Part shown: positions 54,190 through 64,000 of the stretch, piece after piece
How the letters are laid out: every line of letters begins with the position of its first letter
How positions within the stretch are numbered: position 1 is the stretch's first letter
Source: Ichthyophis bannanicus
Taxonomy: Eukaryota > Chordata > Amphibia > Gymnophiona > Ichthyophiidae
Direction of reading: 5' to 3'
NCBI GenBank assembly: GCA_033557465.1
Contig: CM066031.1
Location: forward strand, 174,003,043-174,067,042
DNA: 64,000 nucleotides
Program-made: the position numbers and the translations under genes
Notes under the pieces: model-generated
What the model saw: the letters and a program-made list of their open reading frames with translations, nothing else
Told to the model about the DNA's origin: nothing
Database searches by the model: none

Positions 54190-57100
54190 CTTAGAATAAT
54201 CGGCAATGGAATATATTAAAAACAAAGTGTTTGTTCCTGGGCCCATTACTCTTCAATATATTTGTGAGTGATATTGCTGAAGGACTGAATGGAAAAGTGT
54301 TTTTTTGCAGATGACACAAAAACTTGCAACAGAGTGGACTCCCCTGAGAGAGTGGATAACATGAGAAAATATCTACAAAAGCTGGAAGAATGCTCTAATG
54401 CTTGGCAGTTAAAATTTAGGGGTATGTTTACTAAACGATGGTAAGGGAACAGTCTTTTCTGTGCGTTAATGGCAGTGATAAGGGGTTACCGTGTGGTAAG
54501 TGTGCTGGACGTGTCAGAGGCGTTCTGGTGTTTAGGGGTGCTAGTGGACACTTACCGTGTGGCAATTGCACATGCTGCGTTAAGGGGTGGTAGTGGACAC
54601 TTACCTTGTGGTAATAGCGCATGCTGCGGGAAGGTGTTTGGCATGCACCTTAATGTAGAAAAGCCACTGAAACGCTGAAAGGGGAGCAGGGAAGCCATTG
54701 GAAAAGGTATGGATGCAAGCACAATTGGTAGCTGATAGAATTGACTCACCTGATGTCTGGCAATGTGGCAGTATGTGTGATGAGCATGTTTGACTGTACA
54801 GCAGGCCTATGTTGTTGACTAGGCAAGACAGGCGGCTGCCTAGTGATGTGGGTGTTGGCTGTGTCATGGGTGGGTGTTGGCGAAAGCAGAGCCAGCGGAG
54901 GGGATGCAGCAGCAGGGGGCGCTGTGACAGGCATGCAGTCCTAGATGCTCCTGAAAGCATACACCATGCCATAAGCTACATTATAGTGTCTGTGAGGTGT
55001 GGACATGTATCCAGATGTACTGTTAGTGTGTGGCATGCCATAGGCCAAATGTCTGGGTGGAGGCAGCATGTGCCTGATGTGGGCAACAAAGGGAAGATTG
55101 CCCATGAGTGTGCATGTGGAACAGTCAAAAGAAAGGTGTGCATGGTATGGCTAACTGCTGCAAATGACCCCTGAGGGCCATGGTGGGGCCCCATCACCGC
55201 CTGTCACTGATATGTCTCGGGGAGGATGGCAGCCACTGCTATGGTATTTCCCCGGCACCTGCATTTTCCAGCTACCTGGAGGGTTACAGCTTCTAGCGCT
55301 ATCGGCTTCTACCCCCACACCTGGGTTCTGCGACAGAGGGAGAGGGAGGCAGCCTGGATCTCTCCCTGGGATGCCAGGACCCTTGGACCGCCCCATGTGG
55401 CACATTGCCTTTCCACAGCAGTAGCAGGACTGTGTGCTGCTACTGTCACTGTGGGATCATGAAAACATCACAGATGGTTCTGCGGATGGCAGAATACCCT
55501 TTTGTGGAGAGGCTAAAAAGGTTGGGGCTCATCAGCCTGGGGAAGAGGCGGCTGAAGGGGGATATGATAGAGGTCTATAAATTATTGACTGGAGTGGAAC
55601 AGGTAAACGTATGTCACTTTTTTATGCCATCTGATTGTGGACAGACTACAGTGGACAGGCTACAGTGTAACCCATTTGGATCTTCTAGGTGAAAATATTT
55701 TTTCGGTCAATGCATAGTCAAATCCTGCAATCCAGAAGGATGTGGTAAAAGCTGTCAGTGTAGCTGGGTTTAAAAACGTTTGGACGGGTTCCTGAGTAAT
55801 GGTCCATAAACCATTGCTAAAGAAGACTCGGGCTATGTACTGCTTGCCCCATTATAGTTGTTGGGGATCCTGTGTGTCTTCTGGGGAAACTACTAGGTAC
55901 CTGTGACCTAGATAATGCACTGTTGGACACAGGATACTGGGCAGGATGGATCTTGGTTTGACACTGTTTGGCATATTTTGTTGTCTTATGTTCGTATGTG
56001 CCATCTAGGCAGCTGCCTGATCCCTCCTGTGCACCAGCAGCCCCACTGCATGACCCATGTGCCACCTCCTTTGCCCCCATTTGCACCATCAACATAGTGC
56101 CCTTTCATACTTGGGCACTATGCTGTTGCTGCTAATGGAGCAGTACTATCACTCACTGGGGCTTCCCTGTCTATGCATAACATTGCGGACATAAAATAGG
56201 CTCTCTCTCCTCAAAAAACACCCTTTCCGTGAGGTTTTGCATTAGGATTCCTACTATTAAGGTTTCTGCGTTAAGGGAACAAGCCTTGTTCCCACTCACT
56301 CCCCGCCAATTGTCCTCCCTCTCCGCCCCATGCCCGCCTTCTCTCCACCACTTGCTAAAGTGGCCAGTATTGTTAGTGCATGCTAAAGTATTTTTTTTTT
56401 TTGCAAGCGCTAAGGGTGCCGATGTGCAGTTAGTGCGTGCTAAGAGCACACTTGCTCCTTTACTGTGGTTTAGAAAGCACATCCCTTAATGTGAAGAAGT
56501 GCAGTGTCATGCACTTGGGAAGCAGAAATCCAAGTGAATTGTATGCAATAGGGGGTGAGAGGTTGGTGTGCACGGACCAGGAGAAGGACCTCAGAGTGAT
56601 TATTTCTGAGGATCTCAAGGTGGCGGGCAAAATAATGTGACATGCCGTTGGCAAAAGGATGCTGGGTTGCATATGGAGATTAATTATCAGCAGAAAGGAA
56701 GATATACTAATGCCACTGTGCAAGTCGCTGATGAGGCCTCACTTGTGTTCAGCTTTGGAGACAATATCTAACAAAGGATATAAAAAGACTGGAAACGGTT
56801 GAGAGGAAGGTGACCAAAATGATTTGGAGACTGCGTCGGAAAACGTATGAGAAGAGACATGAAGACCAAAATATGTAAACTCTGGAGGGGAGGAGGGACA
56901 GAAGCGATATGATTCAGACCTTTAAATACAAACAAACTTCTTCCAAAGACAGGAAAGCATAAAAAACTAGAGGGCATAAATTGAAGCTCAAGGGGGTAAA
57001 GTGAAAGGAAATATCAGGAAATACTTTTCCCAGAAATGGTGGTGGATGCTTGGAATGCCCTCCCGATGGGAGTGATGGGGGGAAATGCAGTGACAGAATT

Positions 57101-57339
57101 CTAAATGACATGGGACAGACACAGTGGATCCCTTTATAGCAACAGGATAAAATCAAAATAAATGTAACTATCTCTTATATCTCAACAAATAGGGGTGACC
57201 TACATGGAACAGTGGGTACACCCCTAAACAAAGGCATGGGGAGGCATGACCTGCACAGAGCGGCAGGTGCACCTACTCTTGGTGCTTTGCTGGGCAGATT
57301 AGATAACCATACTGTTCTTTATCTGCCATAATATACTAT
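54190..57339 (+). mobile_element. CR1 LINE fragment, split by H5 and, at its tail, by H6
   Basis: 54,190-54,418 encodes degraded reverse transcriptase (the 'VLGPI..FNIFV' and F-A-D-D region). 56,486-57,339 continues with 'KCSVMHLGSRNP', the C-terminal tail and the CR1 3' region ending 'ctgccataatatactat'. The tail microsatellite seems to resume after H6 ('gttactatgg', 63,895-63,904). Confidence 0.75.
54419..56485 (+). mobile_element. H5: Harbinger-like TIR element, 2.07 kb
   Basis: The left end reads ggggtatgtttactaaac and the degraded right end gtttagaaagcacatccc, flanked by 'tta'. It is a shorter relative of H1: the first 600 bases match H1 14,541-15,170, and 55,185-56,485 match H1 17,300-18,109 plus 33,261-33,785. 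The H1 segment of about 15,200-17,280 is absent. It preserves the uninterrupted form of the Polinton insertion site at about 55,965-55,973. Confidence 0.75.
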
Positions 57340-57529
57340 GGGGTATGTTTACTAAACCTTCTTAACGTGCGCGCCGTGTTAGTCTGCAGGATGCCATAAA
57401 AGGAGTGGGCGGTCCGGTCAAAAATAGCAAAATGGGATTAGTGCGCGCTGCGCTGCGCGCTCTTGTGTGCCACGCACATTAGCGCATGAGTAACACGCGC
57501 AGGAAGCATAAGCAGGCGCGCTGATGTAC

Positions 57530-58440
57530 AAACAGAGGAGCAGGGCTGCAGTACAATGGTAAAGACACTGATAGATGATGCAGGGGTCATGGGTTCAATC
57601 CCCCACTCTGCCCAATGAAGAAGGCTGGCTGAGGCACTGCCATTTATGTGTAATATTGCATTATGAGGCTTTTTAATTTTATTTTAATTACTGCTGCTAG
57701 CAAACGCACTCTCAAAGCGCTGTAACATAAGGTGCTGCATAAGGCACCCCATAAGGTACCCCAGAGGGAACATTTTAAAGTGCACTGTCCGCCACAGCAC
57801 CCTACAATGTTGATTAAAGGGTGGCCTATAGGGCGCCATATAGGGTGCCCTATGAGGCACGGCAAGGTCATAGCACTGTTTTTGATGGCAGCACTGTGCA
57901 TTGTAACGCATGAAAATGTTCAGTAGGTGCGCTGACATACAAGGAGAAACAACAGTGTAGCACAATGGTTAAGACACTGACTGATGGTGCAGGGGTCATG
58001 GGTTCCATCCCCCACTGTGCCCAATGAATAAGGCTGCCTGAAGCACCACCTGTTATGTGTAATATTGCATTATGAGGCATTTTAATTTTATTTTAATTAC
58101 TGCTGCTAGCAAACACACTCTCAAAGCGCTGTAACATAAGGTGCTGCATAAGGCACCCCATAAGGTACCCCAGAGGGCACATTTTAAAGTGCACTGTCCA
58201 CTAAGGCACCTTATAATGTTCCCTATGGGGCGCCCCATGGAGCGCTGTCGAGGGTGCCATATGAGGGACCTACAGGCTAAAGCACTGAGGGCGTTTTTGC
58301 TGGCCGCACTAATCAAACATTAAACAATGATCTGCCTCAGACAGCCCTATCAATTGACCCACTGTGGGTTCACACCCATTACCTCTGCCACACAGACAGT
58401 GATGTAACCAGTGGGCTACAGCTGTATGGCCACACCCGGG
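57530..58440. repeat. tRNA-headed repeat units in H6
   Basis: Two tandem units begin with a tRNA-like head (B boxes GGTTCAATCC at 57,592-57,601 and GGTTCCATCC at 58,001-58,010) and share a body ('attttaattactgctgctagcaa'). The second ends in an inverted head (near 58,350-58,432), giving the same bipolar plan as in H3. Confidence 0.6.
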
Positions 58441-58844
58441 CCCCTGGCAGACTACAGAGGGACTGCAGGTCTCCACACCAACTGCTGTGGTTATCAGGTT
58501 GGGGTTAACCCACCCATACCCATGATACACTGCACATGCATATCAGCAGTCCACAGATGATCACAGGATGGGGTATGCAACCCCACAGCACCTCAGCCAG
58601 GTTGGGGGCACTGACCGTGTGCACCCCCACAGCACCTCAGGCTGGTAGAGGGTACTAACCATGTGTGTTACTGGCACAGAGTGGTTACAGACCATCACAT
58701 TGTGTGGGTACCGTGCCCACCCTGAGGGGGACATGGGGCACCCAGCACCATGTCCTCAGCCCCAGACATAGATGGGATACACTATGCTGCAGGTCGCTGT
58801 CAGTGATAGTGTGAGATAGGTAGTCCTTGCAGACATACCCATAA

Positions 58845-59310
58845 GAGCATAAGATATGCCATACTGGGTCAGACCAAGGTCCATCAAGCCCAGTATTCTG
58901 TTTCCAACAGTGGCCAATCTAGGTCATATGTACCTAGCAGTTTCCCCAAGGGACACAGGTTCCACAATGCTTGTATTGGTTCAAGCATTGATATCCTGGG
59001 TCCCTTCTTAATAATGGCTTATGGACCTTTCCTCCAGGAACTTGTCCAAACCTTTTTTAAACCCAGCTACACTAACAGCCTTTACTACATCCTCGGGTAA
59101 CAAATTCCAGAGTTTGATTACACGTTGAGTGAAAAAATATTTTCTTTTATTAGTCTTAAATAGTTTACCCTGTAGCTTCATTGCATGTCCCCTAGTCTTT
59201 CTATATTCTGATAAGGTAAACAATCGATCTATGTTTACCCGTTCCACTCCGCTCATTAATTTGTAGACTTCTATCATATCTCCCATATCTCTGAATACAC
59301 CTCCATCCAT
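58845..59310 (-). mobile_element. CR1 3'-end fragment, minus strand
   Basis: A 100-codon minus-strand frame (59,310-59,008) encodes the CR1 ORF2 C-terminus ('[20 protein letters not shown]'). The 3' region ends in 'gcatatcttatgctcttatg'. It is inside H6. Confidence 0.85.
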
Positions 59311-59879
59311 GTTGGTTTCCCAGTCCTATCTGGCCCTTGTGGACTATGATGCACCAAGAATAGTGCATATTCTGTGTGAGTGCCATGGTCACATTGTTAC
59401 TGTGATGGGGCGGGGCGCTGGTATGGGCCCATTGGCAGATTATGTAGTACCACCCAACCTTTCCTCTGGGGCTCAGGATCTCCCACCAACGGCTCCACAT
59501 TCCTACGATGGTGACGGTAGAGGGGACCATCTACCTCAGTCCAGCTAGGGGTACACAGGACTGCCCCACAACCTTGGGGGCAGTCCTGTACACAGCCATA
59601 CAGCAACAGGAGACAGACAGTAGGGCTGGAAATGCTATGCTGCCTCCCACACCTATCTGACATTCTCCATCAGCAGGCACAGGGAGCTCCCAGCCACCAC
59701 ACCCTGCAAGGTGTCCCAGCCATACACATACTAACTGCAAACAATGCGCTAGCTAGTCCATAATGCATATTACTGGGGATACTGTGTACACCCACCAAGC
59801 AGTTAAGTCAGTGATTGGCCCCCAAAAAAGGGAACCCATATATATCACTTATATAACATGCTATGTGGCACTATGGGGG

Positions 59880-62000
59880 AACCTAGTCATGCCGTGGTCA
59901 CTGCTCAGTCAGGGTGGGGGTGCCTTTCCAGCAGGACCTGCTTTGGCCACTCTGTCCATGCAGATGGCAGCCAGACACTACATTGTCCCGACCATTGCCC
60001 TGAGCCCTGTGCTGCTGCATCCTGCCCAGGCAGCCCTGTCCAGGCTTTACCCACATTACCTTGCTCCTCATTATGCACATAGGCAAGCTAACACTGGAAA
60101 AAGTGCAAACAGTGTGGGCTGCGAACGGTGTGGGCAACCACCACACACTGGATGGACATACACACACTCCCACACCTATGACAGCACTGTGCAAATAGAG
60201 GCTCTTGGCAGCCCTGGCCACCTCAGCAGTCCTGGGCACAGTACAGGCATGGCTCTGGTACACGATACTGTTGGGGTCACTCCCCAGGGTAGTAAACAAT
60301 GTCAAACACCAGACCTGATACACACTCCGCAGACATCAGAGAGGTTGGTATGGTACGACTAAAGGGAAGATTGTGCTTAACGTAGGGATTCCTATCCGCC
60401 AGTGATCATACCAACCTTTTGATATATGTGTGCCATATCGTCAGGTTTAGTGTGGCATTGCTACGGTATGCAGGGGCTGATATTGGGAGCTTCAGACGGG
60501 GCTTGCCATCCTGCTGCTACAGGTGGTTTTGGATGATGGGGCCTGTGGGTGCAGGTGTGTCTGCCCCTGTTGGCCACTGCTCTGGGAAGAGGTTCCCAAC
60601 TCCAGTCCTGCTGTTCCACAAACTATTCGGGTTTTCATGCTGTCCCTCATGTATATGCATGAGATACATCTGCAAACCATGGAGGCGGCACATGGGACCG
60701 CAGCACAGACATCTTTCTTGGCGACAGCATGAGACCTGCATGGTGTGTGGCCCTCCAGGACTGCATTAGGAAGACTCTGCTCTAGGTACTGCACATGTGT
60801 ATGGTGTGTGTGCTCTGTGGGGTAAAATATGGGCGTTGGACACATGGTTCTGTTCACTGCACTAAAGGTTCGGCCTTTACTTCCTTGGTTTCGTACTGCG
60901 TAAAATATGGGGATTGGGATCTCAGGGACCACAGCTGGGGTTTGAACCTCTGACCTCTTGCTCTTGAACACACTGTCTGTGTGTGCTGCACCACACAGGC
61001 AGTGCATTCCCTATAGATGCCATGACTGTTTGTCAGCCAGGGCCTGTCTGTTGCAGTGCACGGCACCCACCTGAACAGGGTTCGGCCACGGTCTGCTGTG
61101 GGCAGCTGCCACTGCTCCCTCCACCACCGGTACCCCTCTGCCACCATGCTGACATGCCGTTCTGCTGGTGGTGTTGGTGGTGCACAGTCTCGGGCCATCC
61201 AGTGTGCGGGTAGGCGGCTGCCTATGGTGCGGGTTCTGGGGTAGGGGTGCCTGCATAGACATCCATGCTTCCCCCTTAGCACCTCCTGCCACTGCTCTGT
61301 GCCCTTGGAGGCCAATACTGGCAACAGTGCTGGCAGTGTGGGCTGTTGGGGGCGTTTGCAACACCACACACTGGATAGCAGATACACACTCCCACACCTA
61401 TGCCAGCATTGTAGAACTATAGGGGTGTTTGGCAGCCCTGGCCACCGCTCCAGTCCTGGGCACAGTGCAGGCATGGCTATGGCATGCAATACTGTTGGGG
61501 TCACTCCCCAGGGTGGTAAACACTGTCAGACACAAGACCTGTAGCACACTCCACAGACATCAGAAAGGTTGCCATGATACAGCTCAATCAGATAATTGTA
61601 CTTAACCTCAGAATTGCTATCTGCCAGTTATCATAGCAACCTTTTGATAGCTGTGTACTGTATTCCCTGGTTTAGGGTGGCATTGCTAAGGTATGCAGGT
61701 GCTAGGATTGGGAGATGCACGCAGGGCCCAATGTCCTGCCTCTCCAGGAGGCATTGGATAATGGAGCCTGTGGGTGCGGGTTTGCCTGCCCCTGTTGGCT
61801 GCTGCTTTACGGCAGAGGTTCCCAAACCCGGTCCTGGTGTGCGCAACACTGTTCGGGTTTTCATGCTGTCCCTCATGAATATGCATGGATACATCTGCAT
61901 ACCATGGGGGTGGCGCATAGAAATGCAGCACAGGCATCTTTATTAGAGGCAGCATAAAACCTGAATGGTGTTTGGCCCTCCAGGACTGCATTTGGGAGAC
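59880..62000 (+). repeat. two copies of the shared H-element module block
   Basis: Copy one covers about 59,880-60,790, copy two about 61,310-62,000, each with a hairpin whose arms pair ggttg(c/g)ta(t/c)-type with tatcatagcaacc-type sequence (around 60,340-60,420 and 61,565-61,645). Both match H3 39,250-40,150. Confidence 0.6.
60930..61010 (-). repeat. tRNA-like module in H6
   Basis: The minus strand carries GGTTCAAACCCC (near 60,940-60,950) and an upstream 'GTGTGGTGCAGCAC' stretch. Confidence 0.5.
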
Positions 62001-62149
62001 TCTGCTCTAGGTAATGTGCCTGTTTCTGGTTTCTGTGCTCTGTTGGGTAAAATGTAGGTGTTTTGGGCATGTTTATGTCATCTGCAATAAAGGTTCTGTC
62101 TGTAGTAGCACATTTCAGTTGTGGGTAAAATGTGGGGACTGGGTTGGCA

Positions 62150-62230
62150 GGAACCATAGCTGGGACTTGAACCTATCACCTTCTGCTCCTGAACACACTG
62201 GCTGTGTTCACTGCACCACACTGTGATCAC
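62150..62230 (-). repeat. tRNA-like module with perfect B box, H6
   Basis: The minus strand carries GGTTCAAGTCC at 62,163-62,173; the upstream part matches the module at 62,620-62,700. Confidence 0.55.
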
Positions 62231-62619
62231 AGAAATTGTGCAGTCCCTGGAGATACCATGGTTGTTTGTCAGACAGAGCCTGTCTGTTGCAGTGCATGGC
62301 ACCCACCTACACAGGGCTAGGCCACGGTCTGCTCTGGGCAGCTGCCGCTGCCACTGACCCCTCCACCACCAGTACCCCTCCGCCACCATGCTGACATGGC
62401 CTTATATTGGAGACAGCAAAAAACCTGAATGATTTGTGGCCCTCCAGGACTGCATTTGGGGGACTCTGCTCTAGGTAATGCGCATGTTTCTGGTGTCTGG
62501 GCTCGGTGGGGTAAAATATAGGCGTTTGAACCATGCGTATGTTCTCTGCAATAAAGGTTTGTCCTTACTATCACGGTTTAGTAGAGGATAAAATATGAGG
62601 ACTAGATTGGCAGTAGCCC

Positions 62620-62700
62620 CAGCTGGGACTTGAACTTGTGACCTTCTGCTCCTGAACACCCTGGCTGTGTTCGCTGCACCACACTGTGCTCACAGAGACA
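62620..62700 (-). repeat. tRNA-like module in H6
   Basis: The minus strand carries AGTTCAAGTCC (one change from the B box) near 62,627-62,637. It is a close copy of the preceding module. Confidence 0.5.
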
Positions 62701-63891
62701 GTGCAGTCCCTGGAGATACCATGGTTGTTTGTCAGACAGAGCCTGTCTGTTGCAGTGTATGGCACCCACCTACACAGGGCTAGGCCATGGTCGGCTCTGG
62801 GCAGCTGCCACTGCCCCCCTCCACCTCCAGTACCCCTGTGCCACCATGCTGACATGCACTTCTGCTGGTGGTGCTGGTGGTATGCAGTCTCAAGCCATCC
62901 AGTGTGCAGGTTGGCGGCTGCCTATAGTGCGTGTTGTGGGGTAGGGGTGCCTGCATAAGCATCCACGCTTCCCCCCAACACCGCCTGCCAATGTTCTGTG
63001 CCCTTGGGGGTACCTGCTGGGTACTATCCCCTGTGACACTGTGATAAACACTCTCATGCCCATGTTGGGCCCTCATCAGTTGCTGTCTGGCTGCTGTTCA
63101 GTTTCAGCATTCCTAAGTGCCACCTAGGCATCTGCCTAGTCCGCACTGTGCCCCAGCTGCACCACAGCATGTGCCGCCTGCAGCCCTCTGTATCCCCTTT
63201 CCCAGCATCTGTCCAGTTGCCCATTCTGACATGCCCGCCCTGCTGTTGTGGAACATGTGCATGCCATAGGTAACCTGTCCAATGGAGAGGGAAACCCTGA
63301 TCAGTGCTATTTCACTGTGGGATCATTCACCTTGTATGGGGACGGAGCGTAGACCCTTCCCAAATTCATATTTATTTTTTGGGGCTTTCTTGGGAGTGTT
63401 TTTTGATGTTTCCCATTACTATCACTATTGCCCAGCTTGATTATGATTTTTTTTTATTTTGTTGGGGTCATTTTCAATGTTTATTTGCACTTTTGTTCCG
63501 TGCACATGTATCACACTTATCACTTTTTTGTAGGTTTCCCTGGTTTTGCTGTACATTGCTGACAGAAATGGTTTCTTTTCCCTTTAAATCAGCTCTAACG
63601 CGAGGTTTTCACTTGCGTTAGTTTTGGCCTCGAATTTCACATCGTTAGTGTGCGGGGAGCCTCTCCCCTCCCACTCTCCACCCATTGACCCCTTCTCTCT
63701 GCCCCTGGGGAGCCTTCCTCCGCCCTCCGGGATCCTTTCCACGCCTTCAGCGCTCGTTTGCGCCGCTGCGCGCGTGAGCACGTACTAAAGCGCATTTTTG
63801 CCCCATAAAGCGTCATTAGCGCGCGATAAGGTACCTTAGCGCGTGCTAATTGCACAGCGTGCACGTTAAGAATGTTTAGTAAACGTACCCC

Positions 63892-64000
63892 AAAGTTACT
63901 ATGGCAGAATGATTGATTTAATAGATGATGCTATCCACAGACAGATATAAAAAGAATTGTGGAAGATTTGGGGAGGAGAAGAAAGATGGTTAGCACTAAA
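63892..64000. other. right flank of H6
   Basis: Begins 'aaagttactatgg', resembling the CR1 tail microsatellite left of H6, then AT-rich sequence without motifs. Confidence 0.4.

Larger units (their letters stand above)
57340..63891. mobile_element. H6: Harbinger-like TIR element, 6.55 kb
   Basis: Ends read ggggtatgtttactaaac and gtttagtaaacgtacccc. The flanks are 'tat' on the left and 'aaa' on the right, so the 3-bp duplication is not visible. Contents in order: CCATAAAAGG/GGGCGG near 57,390-57,410, tRNA-headed units (57,530-57,905 and 57,945-58,440), a minus-strand CR1 3' fragment, two copies of the shared module block (59,880-60,790 and 61,310-62,000), tRNA-like modules and the GC-rich right end. 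No transposase is visible. Confidence 0.65.

Noticed and set aside
60854..61504. 216-codon minus-strand frame in H6
   Set aside because: Composition follows the repeated tRNA-like modules, and sister modules do not keep the frame.

Overview
This window is repeat-dense vertebrate DNA. I recognise no host gene, rRNA or CRISPR array. It holds CR1, L2, L1-type and Penelope-like retroelements, a MIR/CORE-type SINE, large terminal-inverted-repeat DNA elements and one virus-like Polinton/Maverick. This mixture fits an amphibian or reptile; the L1-type ORF1 style and 'gtttactaaac' repeats make me lean towards a caecilian, but that is a weak guess.

Layout. 1-6.5 kb: L2-like and CR1 fragments and a small palindrome. 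7.56-11.5 kb: a nearly complete CR1 with an intact esterase-type ORF1 and a broken ORF2. 13.2-48.6 kb: one old L1-type element that seems to carry ORF1 only, split into five pieces by three large TIR elements (H1, H2, H3) and a minus-strand L1 with a 13-bp target duplication (41,702-48,259). 49.4-63.9 kb: three more TIR elements (H4-H6), inserted in a CORE-SINE and a CR1. The H elements share ends close to GGGGTATGTTTACTAAAC, usually 3-bp target duplications, Pol III-like B boxes and long inverted repeats. They show no transposase.

Centrepiece. Nested inside H1 is a 15,151-bp Polinton/Maverick (adintovirus-like), 18,110-33,260. It has TIRs of about 1.545 kb and a perfect 6-bp target duplication (GGCATA). 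The plus-strand block reads integrase, penton-like minor capsid protein, basic core/membrane-active-type protein, major capsid protein and adenain-like protease. The convergent minus-strand block reads protein-primed-type DNA polymerase B, packaging ATPase and two small conserved proteins. A separate two-exon gene starts inside the right TIR. Integrase, penton-like, core-type and protease genes are open; capsid (two), polymerase (two) and ATPase (one) genes carry frameshifts, so this copy looks defective unless those are assembly indels.

The most interesting signals: (1) a perfect 20-bp p53-type response element plus two more perfect half-sites in both TIRs, just upstream of the start codons; (2) repeated ETS/CCAAT/GC-box units in the TIRs; (3) phase-consistent GT-AG introns that put the polymerase start codon alone at the end of a leader exon, recalling adenovirus polymerase/pTP transcripts, with one tandemly duplicated exon; (4) a two-exon gene with an acidic first exon and Cys/His-rich second exon. 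All coordinates were read by eye and may be off by a few bases; family calls rest on motif recognition, with no database search.
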